The translations under genes and the position numbers were made by a program. DNA of 64,000 nt, taken from assembly GCA_964482435.1 (NCBI GenBank), contig CAYZXL010000003.1:111785-175784 (forward strand). Direction: 5' to 3'. Numbering within the stretch: position 1 is the first letter of the stretch; each line of letters starts with the position of its first letter. The notes beneath the pieces are model-generated. The model was not told where the DNA came from. It did not search any database and worked only from the letters and a program-made list of their open reading frames with translations. Shown here one piece after another: positions 9,173-17,982 of the stretch. This stretch comes from CAYZXL01 sp964482435. GTDB lineage: Bacteria > Auribacterota > JABMQX01.

Positions 9173-9785
9173 ATCCCGGTCTCCTTTCCTGCCCGTTTTT
9201 GACAGGAGCAATCGCGTGTTCGCTTTCGCAGAGACTTGCACGAAGATGGGGGGCCGGGTTCTCCCGCCGTCTGCACGGCCTAACTTCCGGGAAAATGTCC
9301 TGGACCCATCCACCCCCTGCTGGTTCTTCGCGGAAAAGCTCTCTTGCGGTGGGCTAATTGCTCCTATTTGTGAGTGGTGTGATGTATTGTTCACTGACGA
9401 GACAACAGTATCGCCAGGGTTCTTCGAATCCCGGAAAGACGTCCTTAAAGTTGTCCGGCGTTGAGCGTGACCCGCGCCCGGATCGTCTTGTCCATTCTGT
9501 AATCCCGTCAGACCACGCCTTCGGCGTGGCTCCGAACGCGATGCGCAGCCGCTTTTCACGACGACGCTACTCAAGAGGTCTGACGCTTCGCCCGGGTGGC
9601 ATCGCCGTTCCGTCGCGCCTCAAAAAGCCTCCGGCTTTCGCGCGGCGTTCCCCGCGAGAACGCGGGGTCATCTTTTACGGGGAATTGCTCCCGCGCGAGG
9701 GAAGTCTCCGGTTTTGAACGTATTAGCGACTAACCCCCGGCTGTTTTGATGTGTTCGGCGGAAATGTGAACCTTTGCCTTGCTGT
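9173..9785. other. 613-bp non-coding gap with hairpin cluster
   Basis: No supported gene. The extension of the 8615 frame into this gap has no ribosome site and no family features. The centre holds the hairpin cluster listed separately. I could not see a convincing minus-strand sigma-70 promoter, although the size of the gap suggests that the downstream coiled-coil/MshEN/pil genes have their own start of transcription. Confidence 0.5.
9507..9667. repeat. Hairpin cluster A
   Basis: Several GC-rich hairpins in 160 bp: CCACGCC-TTC-GGCGTGG (9512-9528), AAAGCC-TCC-GGCTTT (9624-9638) and CCCCGCG-AGAA-CGCGGGG (9650-9667). An outer inverted pair GTCAGACC/GGTCTGAC (9507-9514 and 9577-9584) encloses 62 bases. 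On the minus strand the 9624-9638 hairpin runs into a T tract and could act as a weak terminator for the 1010-aa gene. The 9512 palindrome is identical to 21894-21910 read on the other strand. Confidence 0.6.
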
Positions 9786-12700
9786 TCACCTGCCGATAAG
9801 CTCAACCGCCCTGGCTGCCTTTGTCCTGACCAAACCCTCTCCGCAGTTCGCTGGAAAAATACAAAGAAGATAGGCGGAGGGGTTTTTGCCCCTGGGTACG
9901 CTCGACCTGTTAAGGGTTACCTTTGCGTCCCCGCTGACAAGAAGCAGCGATTGGAATTCTCCCAACCCCGCATACTCGGAACGCCGAGAAAGCGACTCCA
10001 GGTCGAAGATGCCCGCCTTGAGGAATGAGTCCACATAATCTCCCTCGCCCCACACAATCACCAGCCTTTGACCGGGGCTGGTGGAAGTGGAAAGGTAACT
10101 CCCTATTCCGGCCTCGGCAAGAGTCGCAACCACCTGCTGGCAGACCTCTTCCGGCACCCCGTCCGGCTTCAGAGGGGTTGCTTCCCCTTCGGGCCTGGCG
10201 GAACGAGCGACCGGCCGCGCTTTTAGATCAACTTCCATCAGAGACAAGAGGTCTCGCAACTCGGTATCTAACTTGTCGAAGAGCAAGCTTGTGAAACCCG
10301 CACCGTTTCGGTTGAAGCTCCCCAGAACCATCAGGCGGCGGGCATCTCCACGAACCATTTCTCTGGTTACAACCATCCCGTTCCTTGCCGAGACCGCAAT
10401 CTTGAATGGCTCACCGAGACCATGGTCAGAGCAGAACTTTTGCCCTTGTGCCCACAGACCGACTACCTCGGCGGCCAAAATCTCCGAATTCAGGTTCGGG
10501 GGGGTCAAAAGGACTACGGACGTGTCGGCGACGGATAGGGCAGCATGCTCGGAAATCCCCAGTCCCTGACATTTTTGAATGAGGTTGCGCAGAATTGTTC
10601 CGGCGGTCCTTGGGACAGCCTCCTGCTTTTGAGGCGCAACGCCCACCTCTATGTGGCGTTCCGCACAAGTTTGCACCTGTGACTTCACTCCCACTCGTGC
10701 TGACGCGCTTCGGCTCACGAGCTCACCAGAAGCGACCTCGCCGCCAGGTTCGGCGACGGCAACGGCGGGTTCGCCCCGGACTTCGTGGGGAATTTCCTCG
10801 AAAGGTGAGGAGATTTCCTCACACGCCGGCTGGAGCTTTTGGTCGGCGGGACGTTCCAAGACTTCCGCAAAAACCTGCGACACCATTTCCTGCAACGGAA
10901 GCTCGGCCAGCCCTTCGGCAAAGCGGCTCTTCACCTGCTCCACAGACATGGAGAGGCACCCGGGTGGGAATTGGGCTGTAAGAAGCTCGACGGGCACCAC
11001 GACTCTTCCCTCCTTCAACTGCGCCACGACCATACTTCTGGGCACCTTCACTGTCTCCCCTCCGAGGTGCATCGCCAGTTCCTCTTTTGAAACGCGGAAA
11101 GCACCTTCGGGCAGAAGGCGAACCACGGCGCCGAGGGAAAGAGAAAGCGGGTTTGCCTCCCTCCGAAGTTCCTCGGCGAAAGAAGGGGCAGGGGCTTTTT
11201 TCTCCCGAAAGGGAATGGGTGTGGGCTTTGGCTGTGGCTTTTGCGCCGCTGCGGGAATTCTCGCCTCCCCAACGACCTGCGAGCGGGGCAGCTCATTAAA
11301 AGGATTGGGCATTTCTTCAAGGATGGGCTGCTGCTCCTGTTTCGGCGGGGCAAGGACCTCCGGCGGCAACTGCGGGACAATCTCGCGGAGTGGAAGAATA
11401 ACCTCCCCGCTTCTCAGCGAGCGGATGATGTCGGCCTCCGAAATCGAAATGCGCCCCTCCGGGAATTGGGCCAGGACGAATTTGCCTTTCAGCTTGACCT
11501 CGCCCCGGGCGAGCTGCGGCAGAATTAGTTCCATGGGGACCACGACTGTATCCGGCAGACGGGGGAGGCGGTCCAAGTTCTCCGAGAGGACCGACCCTTC
11601 AGGGAATTGAGAGATGATTGACTCGGTGTTAAGGTGAACGACCTGGCGTGAGCGCTCAAAGAGAAGCCGCTCTTCCTCGCGGACAACAAAAGCCTCGTCG
11701 GGGAGCGCCTCGGCAGGTTCGAACACTCGTTGAGGGGGAAGCATTTTTTCCCTCTTTCGTTCCTTCACTGCACCAGCGGGCTTTTCCGCAATAACGATTG
11801 GAGGTCCGCTGGGCGCCTGGAAGAAATCAGGAAATTCCTCTTCGATATCCGGCTGGAAGTCCTGCTGAGGAAGCTGGAAGATTTCCGCCGGGAGGCGTCG
11901 AACGACTTCGCCCAGCGGCAGTTCTATTTCGCCGTCCGGGAACTTGCGGGCGACTTCCTCCGGGGGATGGAGGAACGCATCCGGCGCTATCCCTGAGATG
12001 ACAGTCATGACGTCCACCACAACTCTCCCCTCCGAAAGTTGCGGAAGAACCACCTCCAGGGGTATCGCGACGGAAGGCGAGATTTCTTCGATTTCCTCGG
12101 GGGACATGGCCAGTTCGCCCTCCGGGAAAAACTTGAGGATTTCTCCCACCGGAATAAGGACACGGTCCTTTTCTTCTGCAAGGGCTGCTGGCGCTTCAGG
12201 GGCTTCGGCAACCTCCGCCGGAACAAATGGCCCCATGGGCGCCGACCCTTCGTACTCCCCGACCGGAGCCTCTGCGACGGCGACTTGCTTCATTACCTCG
12301 GCCGGGCTCTCACCGACGGAGACGGCCCATTCCTCCTTCTCTTCTGCCGCGGCATGTGGAATGGCGCCCTCGCGGGCCTCTGGCTGAATGCCAAGCAAGT
12401 CCCTCAAGAACATGATGACCATGCCGCTCATAAGGATGTGGACGAGGACCGAGGGGAGCGAAAGAAAACTCGCCCTCAAGGCAGCTTCTGTGAGGTCCGG
12501 GTAAGTTTTGAGATGGAAGAAGGCGGCTGTCACCCCCACGAACACCGCTTTGGAAAAGCACAGGAGGACAAACGCCTTTAGCCAGTTCTTCAGGCCCGAG
12601 AAGCTCGTCAAAAGTGCGGATAGAACCGCGAAAACGAAGACCGTGAAAGGAGCCGACATCCACCATTCCAACTGAAGGTATGCCGGACTCCCCTTGTCTC

Positions 12701-12818
12701 GCAGAGAGACCCAGAAGGTTTCAAGGACGCGGGTCAAAAGCCCATCAATCCCTGCCATCAGCAGGATAACGATGACCACCCACCCGAGACTCGCACTGCT
12801 TTTTTTCGGCTCATCCAT
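9786..12818 (-). CDS. 1010-aa membrane protein with three internal repeats and roadblock-like C-terminus
   Basis: Unrecognised. Four hydrophobic segments lie in residues about 10-145. The cytoplasmic part carries three copies of a unit of about 110 residues at roughly 217-328, 394-505 and 556-678. Each has the pattern FPEG..., PLE-VLPQL-EGRV, a second FP-G, ELPL-E-V---LP-E and a closing QP--EE-P-PF--P. Acidic, Ala/Pro-rich linkers separate them. Residues about 740-865 and 890-1010 look like two related alpha/beta modules of roadblock/LC7 type (for example SVVLLTPPNL and ISVSARNGM-like strands); this is a pattern guess. AGGA lies eight bases before the ATG. Its place between a histidine kinase and the MshEN/pilB genes suggests a scaffold or polarity protein for the pilus machine, by inference only. 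Confidence 0.75.
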   Translation of the reverse strand: MDEPKKSSASLGWVVIVILLMAGIDGLLTRVLETFWVSLRDKGSPAYLQLEWWMSAPFTVFVFAVLSALLTSFSGLKNWLKAFVLLCFSKAVFVGVTAAFFHLKTYPDLTEAALRASFLSLPSVLVHILMSGMVIMFLRDLLGIQPEAREGAIPHAAAEEKEEWAVSVGESPAEVMKQVAVAEAPVGEYEGSAPMGPFVPAEVAEAPEAPAALAEEKDRVLIPVGEILKFFPEGELAMSPEEIEEISPSVAIPLEVVLPQLSEGRVVVDVMTVISGIAPDAFLHPPEEVARKFPDGEIELPLGEVVRRLPAEIFQLPQQDFQPDIEEEFPDFFQAPSGPPIVIAEKPAGAVKERKREKMLPPQRVFEPAEALPDEAFVVREEERLLFERSRQVVHLNTESIISQFPEGSVLSENLDRLPRLPDTVVVPMELILPQLARGEVKLKGKFVLAQFPEGRISISEADIIRSLRSGEVILPLREIVPQLPPEVLAPPKQEQQPILEEMPNPFNELPRSQVVGEARIPAAAQKPQPKPTPIPFREKKAPAPSFAEELRREANPLSLSLGAVVRLLPEGAFRVSKEELAMHLGGETVKVPRSMVVAQLKEGRVVVPVELLTAQFPPGCLSMSVEQVKSRFAEGLAELPLQEMVSQVFAEVLERPADQKLQPACEEISSPFEEIPHEVRGEPAVAVAEPGGEVASGELVSRSASARVGVKSQVQTCAERHIEVGVAPQKQEAVPRTAGTILRNLIQKCQGLGISEHAALSVADTSVVLLTPPNLNSEILAAEVVGLWAQGQKFCSDHGLGEPFKIAVSARNGMVVTREMVRGDARRLMVLGSFNRNGAGFTSLLFDKLDTELRDLLSLMEVDLKARPVARSARPEGEATPLKPDGVPEEVCQQVVATLAEAGIGSYLSTSTSPGQRLVIVWGEGDYVDSFLKAGIFDLESLSRRSEYAGLGEFQSLLLVSGDAKVTLNRSSVPRGKNPSAYLLCIFPANCGEGLVRTKAARAVELIGR

Positions 12819-12951
12819 CCTTGGTTCCTGAGGTTCTATTTACAGGTCCCTTTCGCGCCCCAGCGGTCCGAATTCCCGCCGCGAGCTTCGCCGCCGGGCA
12901 GAATCACTTTAGCGGCGCCCTCAGGGAAGCTTCCGGCTTACCTCTCCCGGC

Positions 12952-14193
12952 TCAGACCTTCCCTGAGGACTTGTTCTTCAGGGCCTTGACCGCTCTGGCG
13001 AAAGGCTCAAAGGTTATCGTAAAAACCGTTCGCTCACCGAACCAGCTTGCCGCAGTTATGGAAGCGTTATGAGCTTCGACGATCTGCCGCGCAAGACACA
13101 GACCCAGCCCCGTTCCTTTTGGCTTTGTCGTAAAGAATGGGTCAAAAATCTTCGAAACGCAGTCCGAAGGGATTCCCTCGCCGTTGTCCTCGACTTCGAC
13201 CTGGGCACATCCATCCGGGGCAGCTACGCCACTGATGGAAAGCCTTCCGTTGGCGCCCATTGCGTCAATCGCATTGGTGAATATCGAGTAGAACACCTGC
13301 TCAAGCTGGGCCGGATCACCCAGAATCGTCGGAAAATCGCGGTCGAATCGCTGCGAGACGCCGATTTTCTTTTCTGCTATCTCTTCGCTCACCGCAAACA
13401 ACGAATGGGCGATGACATCCTTCAGGTCGGTCTCAGTGACATTCAGGTCCCTGGGATGAACGACGTTGAGGAGTTCCTCAATTATCCGCTCGATTTTGTC
13501 AACTTCCTGGTCAATCAAGTCCACCGTCTGGACGGTGTGGCTGGAGGAACCTGCCACGTCTTTCCGGAGAAGCTGCATCCCAAGCTTTATGGAGGCAAGG
13601 GGATTGCGAACTTTGTGGGCGACTACTGCGGACATCTCTCCCAGGGAAATCAACAGCTCCCGCCTTGCCTTTTGCTCCCTGAGCCTGGCCACCTGGGAAA
13701 GGTCAACGAAGCTCGCCAGGACGCCGATGATCCGGTTGGAGGTGTCTTTCAGTGGCGCGGTGCTGATGCCAATCCGGACGCGCTCACCGTTCTTCTTGAG
13801 CATGACGGTCTCTTCCTGGTGAAAGACCTGTCCCTTGTGGAGACTCTCTTCAACCCACGACGGCTTGCCTCGTTCCGGACAAAACACGCTCCTCATGGGC
13901 TTGCCGACCACTTCCGAGGCATTGCGACCAAGCATCTTCTCCGCGGCTCGATTGAAGAACGTCACGTTCTCCTCGAGGTCAACAGTCAGGACTCCGCCGG
14001 TGATGTTCTGCAAGATGCTCTCGATGAACTCCTCGTCCTGTGGCGCCTTTTCGCCTCTGGCAAAACCGGGCTTCTTACCAACCGCAAGGGAACCGCCGAG
14101 AGAGCCATCGAAGCCCTTCGTCCTCGGGGCATGAGCCAGGGGGTCTTTAGAGTTGTTTGATTTCCGCATTTCGTCCGTGCGCATGCTTTTCAT
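12952..14193 (-). CDS. Soluble PAS histidine kinase, NtrB-like
   Basis: A cytoplasmic sensor kinase of 413 aa. A variable N-terminus is followed by a PAS domain (about residues 50-170), HisKA with phospho-acceptor His in VVAHKVRNPLASI, and HATPase_c with DNGEGIP, FDPFFTTK and GTGLGLCLAR. The start at 14193 has AAGGA six bases upstream; a longer frame to 14238 lacks this. There is no transmembrane segment. The residue after the phospho-acceptor His is Lys where most HisKA kinases have Glu or Asp. No response regulator lies beside it, so PilR, about 12 kb downstream in the same run, is the nearest possible partner. It sits 90 bp after gspB and 132 bp before the 1010-aa gene. Confidence 0.85.
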   Translation of the reverse strand: MKSMRTDEMRKSNNSKDPLAHAPRTKGFDGSLGGSLAVGKKPGFARGEKAPQDEEFIESILQNITGGVLTVDLEENVTFFNRAAEKMLGRNASEVVGKPMRSVFCPERGKPSWVEESLHKGQVFHQEETVMLKKNGERVRIGISTAPLKDTSNRIIGVLASFVDLSQVARLREQKARRELLISLGEMSAVVAHKVRNPLASIKLGMQLLRKDVAGSSSHTVQTVDLIDQEVDKIERIIEELLNVVHPRDLNVTETDLKDVIAHSLFAVSEEIAEKKIGVSQRFDRDFPTILGDPAQLEQVFYSIFTNAIDAMGANGRLSISGVAAPDGCAQVEVEDNGEGIPSDCVSKIFDPFFTTKPKGTGLGLCLARQIVEAHNASITAASWFGERTVFTITFEPFARAVKALKNKSSGKV

Positions 14194-14283
14194 TCGATTC
14201 CTTTCTACGTACTCTGTGGCGCCTGCCAAAAAAGACATCGCCCTTCGGCGTCATCCGGCTGGCGCTGAAGCCGACGAACAACC

Positions 14284-15072
14284 TCACGGAATCCGGAGGT
14301 TGTATCGCTTTCCTTTGAAAGCAAAGGTGATCCGACCGGAAGATATTTCAGCTATCTCAGCTTGTCCGAGCTTGTCGCCTTTCTTGAACCCGCGGCCATC
14401 TACGAGAGCGACATACCCGTTGGCGTCTTTGTAAACCCCGGAGACTTTCAGGTTGAGGAGGAAGCTCTTAGTCCGTGCGTCCTCTTCCGGCGTCAAGACT
14501 TCCAGAGCAGGTGCAACGACCGGTGATTTCGCCGTCGGAACCTCCGGCGGAGGGCCGCCAATGGACGGGCCTGTCGAGTCTCCAACGCCGGGGCTATGAC
14601 CGGGACTCGGTATCACGGCCGAAGTAGCAGCGGAAGCTACTGGCACGACAACCGGTTCTTCAGGCTCAGACGCCACTGCCGGAGCGGCCGCCTTCTGCAT
14701 GTCCCTGATAGCATTGTCCGCAACACCGGCGACGGACGCTTCAACGGATGGCGCCGAGGCGACTTGACCCGACTGCCTCTGCTCCGTCGGCTCGGTCCGG
14801 GCGGAGGCTATGACCTGGCCTTGAGGCCCACGGTCCGGAATGGCGGTGGAGCCTCTCTCCTTGCCTCTCCACATCTTCCAGACCACAAGAACCGCTAAAA
14901 GAACTGCTGCTGCGGCGAGCAAATAGCGAGCCACGTGAGCGCGCGGCGCTTCCGGTCGCGCCCCCTGACGCAAACTCGGCGGAGGGCACGGCTCGGAGTT
15001 CTGCGCTTCCGTGGGGCCTATGCCCCCCCGTGCCGCCTCCACCTCCCGCAGGCGGTCCATTATTCTGCTCAC
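14284..15072 (-). CDS. gspB: GspB/ExeB-like secretion accessory protein
   Basis: Bitopic inner-membrane protein of 262 aa. A short cytoplasmic start (MSRIMDRLREVEAARG, the typical opening of GspB proteins), one membrane helix (about residues 48-66), a long Pro/Ala/Val-rich periplasmic spacer and a C-terminal T2SSB-type domain from about 200 (GVYKDANGYVALVDGRGFKK). In Aeromonas ExeA and ExeB form a complex that helps the secretin cross the peptidoglycan. The start is GTG with GGAG seven bases upstream. It follows exeA by 35 bp, the usual gene pair. No secretin gene lies in the window, so the partner must be elsewhere. A PilP-like identity was considered, but the N-terminal motif and the exeA neighbour fit GspB better. 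Confidence 0.8.
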   Translation of the reverse strand: MSRIMDRLREVEAARGGIGPTEAQNSEPCPPPSLRQGARPEAPRAHVARYLLAAAAVLLAVLVVWKMWRGKERGSTAIPDRGPQGQVIASARTEPTEQRQSGQVASAPSVEASVAGVADNAIRDMQKAAAPAVASEPEEPVVVPVASAATSAVIPSPGHSPGVGDSTGPSIGGPPPEVPTAKSPVVAPALEVLTPEEDARTKSFLLNLKVSGVYKDANGYVALVDGRGFKKGDKLGQAEIAEISSGRITFAFKGKRYNLRIP

Positions 15073-15107
15073 AGCGTCTCTCCTCTTTCCTCAGCCAGTA
15101 CCGCTAA

Positions 15108-16997
15108 TCAGCCTGGCGGACGCAGATGCGGAACGTTTGTTCCATCCCGCGAAGCGTACAGGAACAGTTTCGTATAGCCGTCCGCCTCGCCGTTGATCGG
15201 CAGGCCGTGGTCTCTCTGAAAAGCCATGACCGCAGCGGTGGTCTCCGGAGTGAACCATCCGCTCGGATTGCCAGCGAAGTAGCCCCCTTCTTTCATATAA
15301 TCCTGGAGCTTGCGGACGCTGAGGCTCAGGCTTTGCCCCTGCCGCAAAACCGAGGGTTCGACGAAATCGTCCCCGCACAGAACGACGGCGTTGCCACCGT
15401 AAAGCCTGGAAAAGAGCTGCATGTCCACCCTCTTCGTCCCGTCAGCGGTGGCAAGTTCCACCCACGTCTCCCCCATGTTGATGACCGCAACGAAGCCTCT
15501 TTGCTCGTCCACATCGCCAATCATCTCTACGACCACCGGCAGGTCTATCTCGCGGAGCCTTTCAATCGGCGCCCGGAGGCTCAACCACCCCATTTTAGCT
15601 GCCGCCGCCAGGTTCGGCAGATGCCCGCCGACCTCGTTGTATCGCTCCCGGACGGCCTCGATCAGTTCCGGAGGTCTTTTCCACGCGCGTAACAAAGCGC
15701 ATAGCGGATCAATGAGCGAACGATACGCCAGGACCTGGCGCTCCAGTGCTTTGGCCAGCGGCGAGGCCTTCGGAATATCCACCTTCGGACGAGGCGGCAG
15801 GACCGTCAGCGGTTCCGGGTCTTCCCGGAACAGCGGCTCCATGCCCACTGTCAATATATCGGGTATGGTCTGACCTATCCGCGAGGTAGCGCCTGCGAGA
15901 AATGCCAGCCGCATTACGGAAGGCGCCGGCTCCGCAAGAAGCTCCGGCGGCTCGCGCAGGACACGCGCGGCCCCGGGTGCACCAGCCGGGCTTTCCCCTT
16001 CCGCGGGCGACCCCGAGTCGGTCCTTGCGATGCGTCCGACAAACTCCTCCGGCCGCTGCGGCAACAGGGATTTCCCTGTTATCGTCTGGAGAGCTGAGAA
16101 CGCAATGAGAGCTGCCGCCAGAACCAGTCCGACTCCCGCACCTACCCTGGCGATGGAGAACTCACGGCTCAGGAAGCGCACCGGCTGCGTGCCGACCCCC
16201 TCGATCTCCGTCTCGGAGGCGAGGACCATCTTCCGGTCAATCCGCATGGAATTGGCGACGTAGCCAGCAAGGAGCGCCTGGTCGCAGATGACGTTTACCA
16301 TTCTTGGTATGCCGCGAGAGAAGCGGTAGATTTCGTTAAGAGCGGACTTCGTGAAGACGACATTTCCGGAAGAGCCTGCCACCTTCAGCCGATGGTAGAT
16401 ATACTGTATAGTCTCATGGCGAGTCAGGGGAGTGATGTGGTGCCGCACTGTGATTCGCTGATTGAGCTGCCTGAGCTTTGGGGAGCCGAGGAGGCGGCGA
16501 AGCTCCGGCTGTCCAACGAGAACAATCTGCAACAGCTTCTCTTTCTCCGTCTCCAGGTTGGACAACATCCGAATCTGTTCCAGGACAGGGAAGGAGAGGT
16601 TTTGGGCCTCGTCAATGACCAGAACGACGTTCTTGCCCTTCATTCGCTGGTCGAGGAGGAACTTGTTGAGCTCATCAATGAATTCCTTTTTCGTCTGTCC
16701 GGTCGTCTGGATGCCGAGTTCCTCGTTGATAGTCTTGAGCAACTCCAGCTCCGAAAGAAACGAATTGAGGATCAGTGCCACTTCCGTGTTCGGCCCGAGC
16801 TTTTTGAGAAGAGCCCGGCAGATGGTCGTCTTTCCGGAGCCAACCTCCCCGCTGACCATGATGAAGCCTTTGCGGCTGTTGACGCCATACAGAAGGTGAG
16901 CAAGAACTTCCCGGTGAACCCGGCTCGGATACAAAAAGTTGGCGTCCGGGGTCAGGTTGAACGGCGATTCCAAAAGACCGTAGAAGTCAAGGTACAT
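15108..16997 (-). CDS. exeA: ExeA/GspA-family AAA ATPase with peptidoglycan-binding domain
   Basis: Inner-membrane ATPase that with GspB remodels or binds peptidoglycan for secretin assembly. The 629 residues contain the ExeA-type opening MYLDFYGLLESPFNLTPD, Walker A GEVGSGKTT (about 50-58), Walker B VVLVIDEAQN (about 124-133), sensor region VLVGQPELR, a membrane helix at about 286-302, a papain/C39-like region at about 430-545 and a C-terminal peptidoglycan-binding repeat (about 560-615). The domain order and length match full-length ExeA. The start is supported by family alignment; AAAGGG lies upstream. It is the first gene of the exeA-gspB pair, 53 bp after the DUF2344 gene. Secretin and other gsp genes are not in view. 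Confidence 0.9.
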   Translation of the reverse strand: MYLDFYGLLESPFNLTPDANFLYPSRVHREVLAHLLYGVNSRKGFIMVSGEVGSGKTTICRALLKKLGPNTEVALILNSFLSELELLKTINEELGIQTTGQTKKEFIDELNKFLLDQRMKGKNVVLVIDEAQNLSFPVLEQIRMLSNLETEKEKLLQIVLVGQPELRRLLGSPKLRQLNQRITVRHHITPLTRHETIQYIYHRLKVAGSSGNVVFTKSALNEIYRFSRGIPRMVNVICDQALLAGYVANSMRIDRKMVLASETEIEGVGTQPVRFLSREFSIARVGAGVGLVLAAALIAFSALQTITGKSLLPQRPEEFVGRIARTDSGSPAEGESPAGAPGAARVLREPPELLAEPAPSVMRLAFLAGATSRIGQTIPDILTVGMEPLFREDPEPLTVLPPRPKVDIPKASPLAKALERQVLAYRSLIDPLCALLRAWKRPPELIEAVRERYNEVGGHLPNLAAAAKMGWLSLRAPIERLREIDLPVVVEMIGDVDEQRGFVAVINMGETWVELATADGTKRVDMQLFSRLYGGNAVVLCGDDFVEPSVLRQGQSLSLSVRKLQDYMKEGGYFAGNPSGWFTPETTAAVMAFQRDHGLPINGEADGYTKLFLYASRDGTNVPHLRPPG

Positions 16998-17050
16998 TCC
17001 TGCGCCCTTTCCTTCGCGAAGGATGGTTCCTTACGAGCGGGCTTCGCCCC

Positions 17051-17713
17051 TCAAACGTTTTCTCCCTTCAGATAGACCCTCTTTTTGTGGATTCGCAGCT
17101 TTTCGGTTTCTCCAGTTTCAAGCCCAAGAAGATTGCCGATGACTTCTCTTAGACGCCCGCCTCGACCGCCCTCCCGCAGGACAACCGAGAGCACTTTTCT
17201 GCCGGTGCCGTTGTCATGCAAGGAGGCGCGTAAGAGACGCTCGCCAGGACCTTTTCCTGAAGCGTTCTCGTCCTGGAAACCGGCTGCGCGATCCCCCTCC
17301 GCGGAAATCAAACCTTCAAGCCGGTCCGGATTCAACGGACCAGCATCTCCCTGTCCTATCTCGTACTCGGCCGCCCAGATGCTTGCCTGTAGAGCCGCCG
17401 GCGTTCCCTCCGAAACCCGCACTTCCTCGATGGAAAAGCCTTGCGGCAGTTTGGACTGAATTCTCTCCTTCATGGTCTCTGGCTCGGTTCGTTGGGGTAT
17501 TTTCACATCGAGGTATTCGCATTCGCTCGTGCACCCCAGTGGAAGAGGAGGGCCAAAAGAGACACGAAACCGGGGAGAAAAACCTTCCGAGTAAACCCCT
17601 TCGATCCCCGCCCTTCTGAAGGCTCGCAGGAGAGCGCGCGTCGTGTCAAGGTGCCCTATGAACCTGACAAGACCATTCTTACGATACTTTATTCGCGCCG
17701 TGAAGCCCTGCAT
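17051..17713 (-). CDS. DUF2344 / TIGR03936 radical-SAM-associated protein
   Basis: A 220-aa protein of the family usually fused to, or directly after, the TIGR03960 radical SAM protein that lies upstream here. Family features are the opening ARIKYRKNGLVRFIGHLD, RAFRRAGI and the motif YSEGFSPRFRVSFGPPLPLG (about residues 35-55). Its biochemical role is not established; RNA modification has been suggested from the company it keeps. The frame could begin at 17749; I chose 17713 because the family homology begins there, but neither start has a strong ribosome site. A 270-bp gap separates it from its usual partner. In many bacteria RNase G and ribosomal protein L21 follow; here exeA follows instead. 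Confidence 0.85.
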   Translation of the reverse strand: MQGFTARIKYRKNGLVRFIGHLDTTRALLRAFRRAGIEGVYSEGFSPRFRVSFGPPLPLGCTSECEYLDVKIPQRTEPETMKERIQSKLPQGFSIEEVRVSEGTPAALQASIWAAEYEIGQGDAGPLNPDRLEGLISAEGDRAAGFQDENASGKGPGERLLRASLHDNGTGRKVLSVVLREGGRGGRLREVIGNLLGLETGETEKLRIHKKRVYLKGENV

Positions 17714-17809
17714 GTGCCTGCCGTCAGAAGTATTGTGGTTGCAGCGCAATCAAACCAATAAGCTGCCCTGGGCGCCGATAGCAAGAATTCTGCCACGCTC
17801 GGCCCGTTA

Positions 17810-17825
17810 TTCTCACGGGTGAGAA
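17810..17825. repeat. Perfect 7-bp hairpin between the two radical-SAM partner genes
   Basis: TTCTCAC-GG-GTGAGAA is a perfect stem. It overlaps an alternative stem CCCGT...ACGGG (about 17803-17819), so the two are mutually exclusive folds. It lies in the leader of the DUF2344 gene. No terminator-type U tract follows on the minus strand. Confidence 0.45.
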
Positions 17826-17982
17826 AGCCCATCGCCTAACCTTCACGATTCCTTTTTTCAGCCAGCCGTGGGCCCAGCGCAAGGCTCGCCTACCCGGGCT
17901 GACCGGACCGCTTCAAAGAGTCGGCCCCCTGCGGCTCGCGTTTCGTGCCTTTTCATTCTGCTTGTGCCAAACGGCGCCATCG

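Noticed and set aside
9418..9440. tRNA-like TTCGAATCC stretch
   Set aside because: The supposed loop is ten bases and no acceptor, D or anticodon stems can be drawn around it.
13069..14160. Plus-strand frame opposite the NtrB-like kinase
   Set aside because: Shadow created by codon bias of the kinase gene; no ribosome site or motif.
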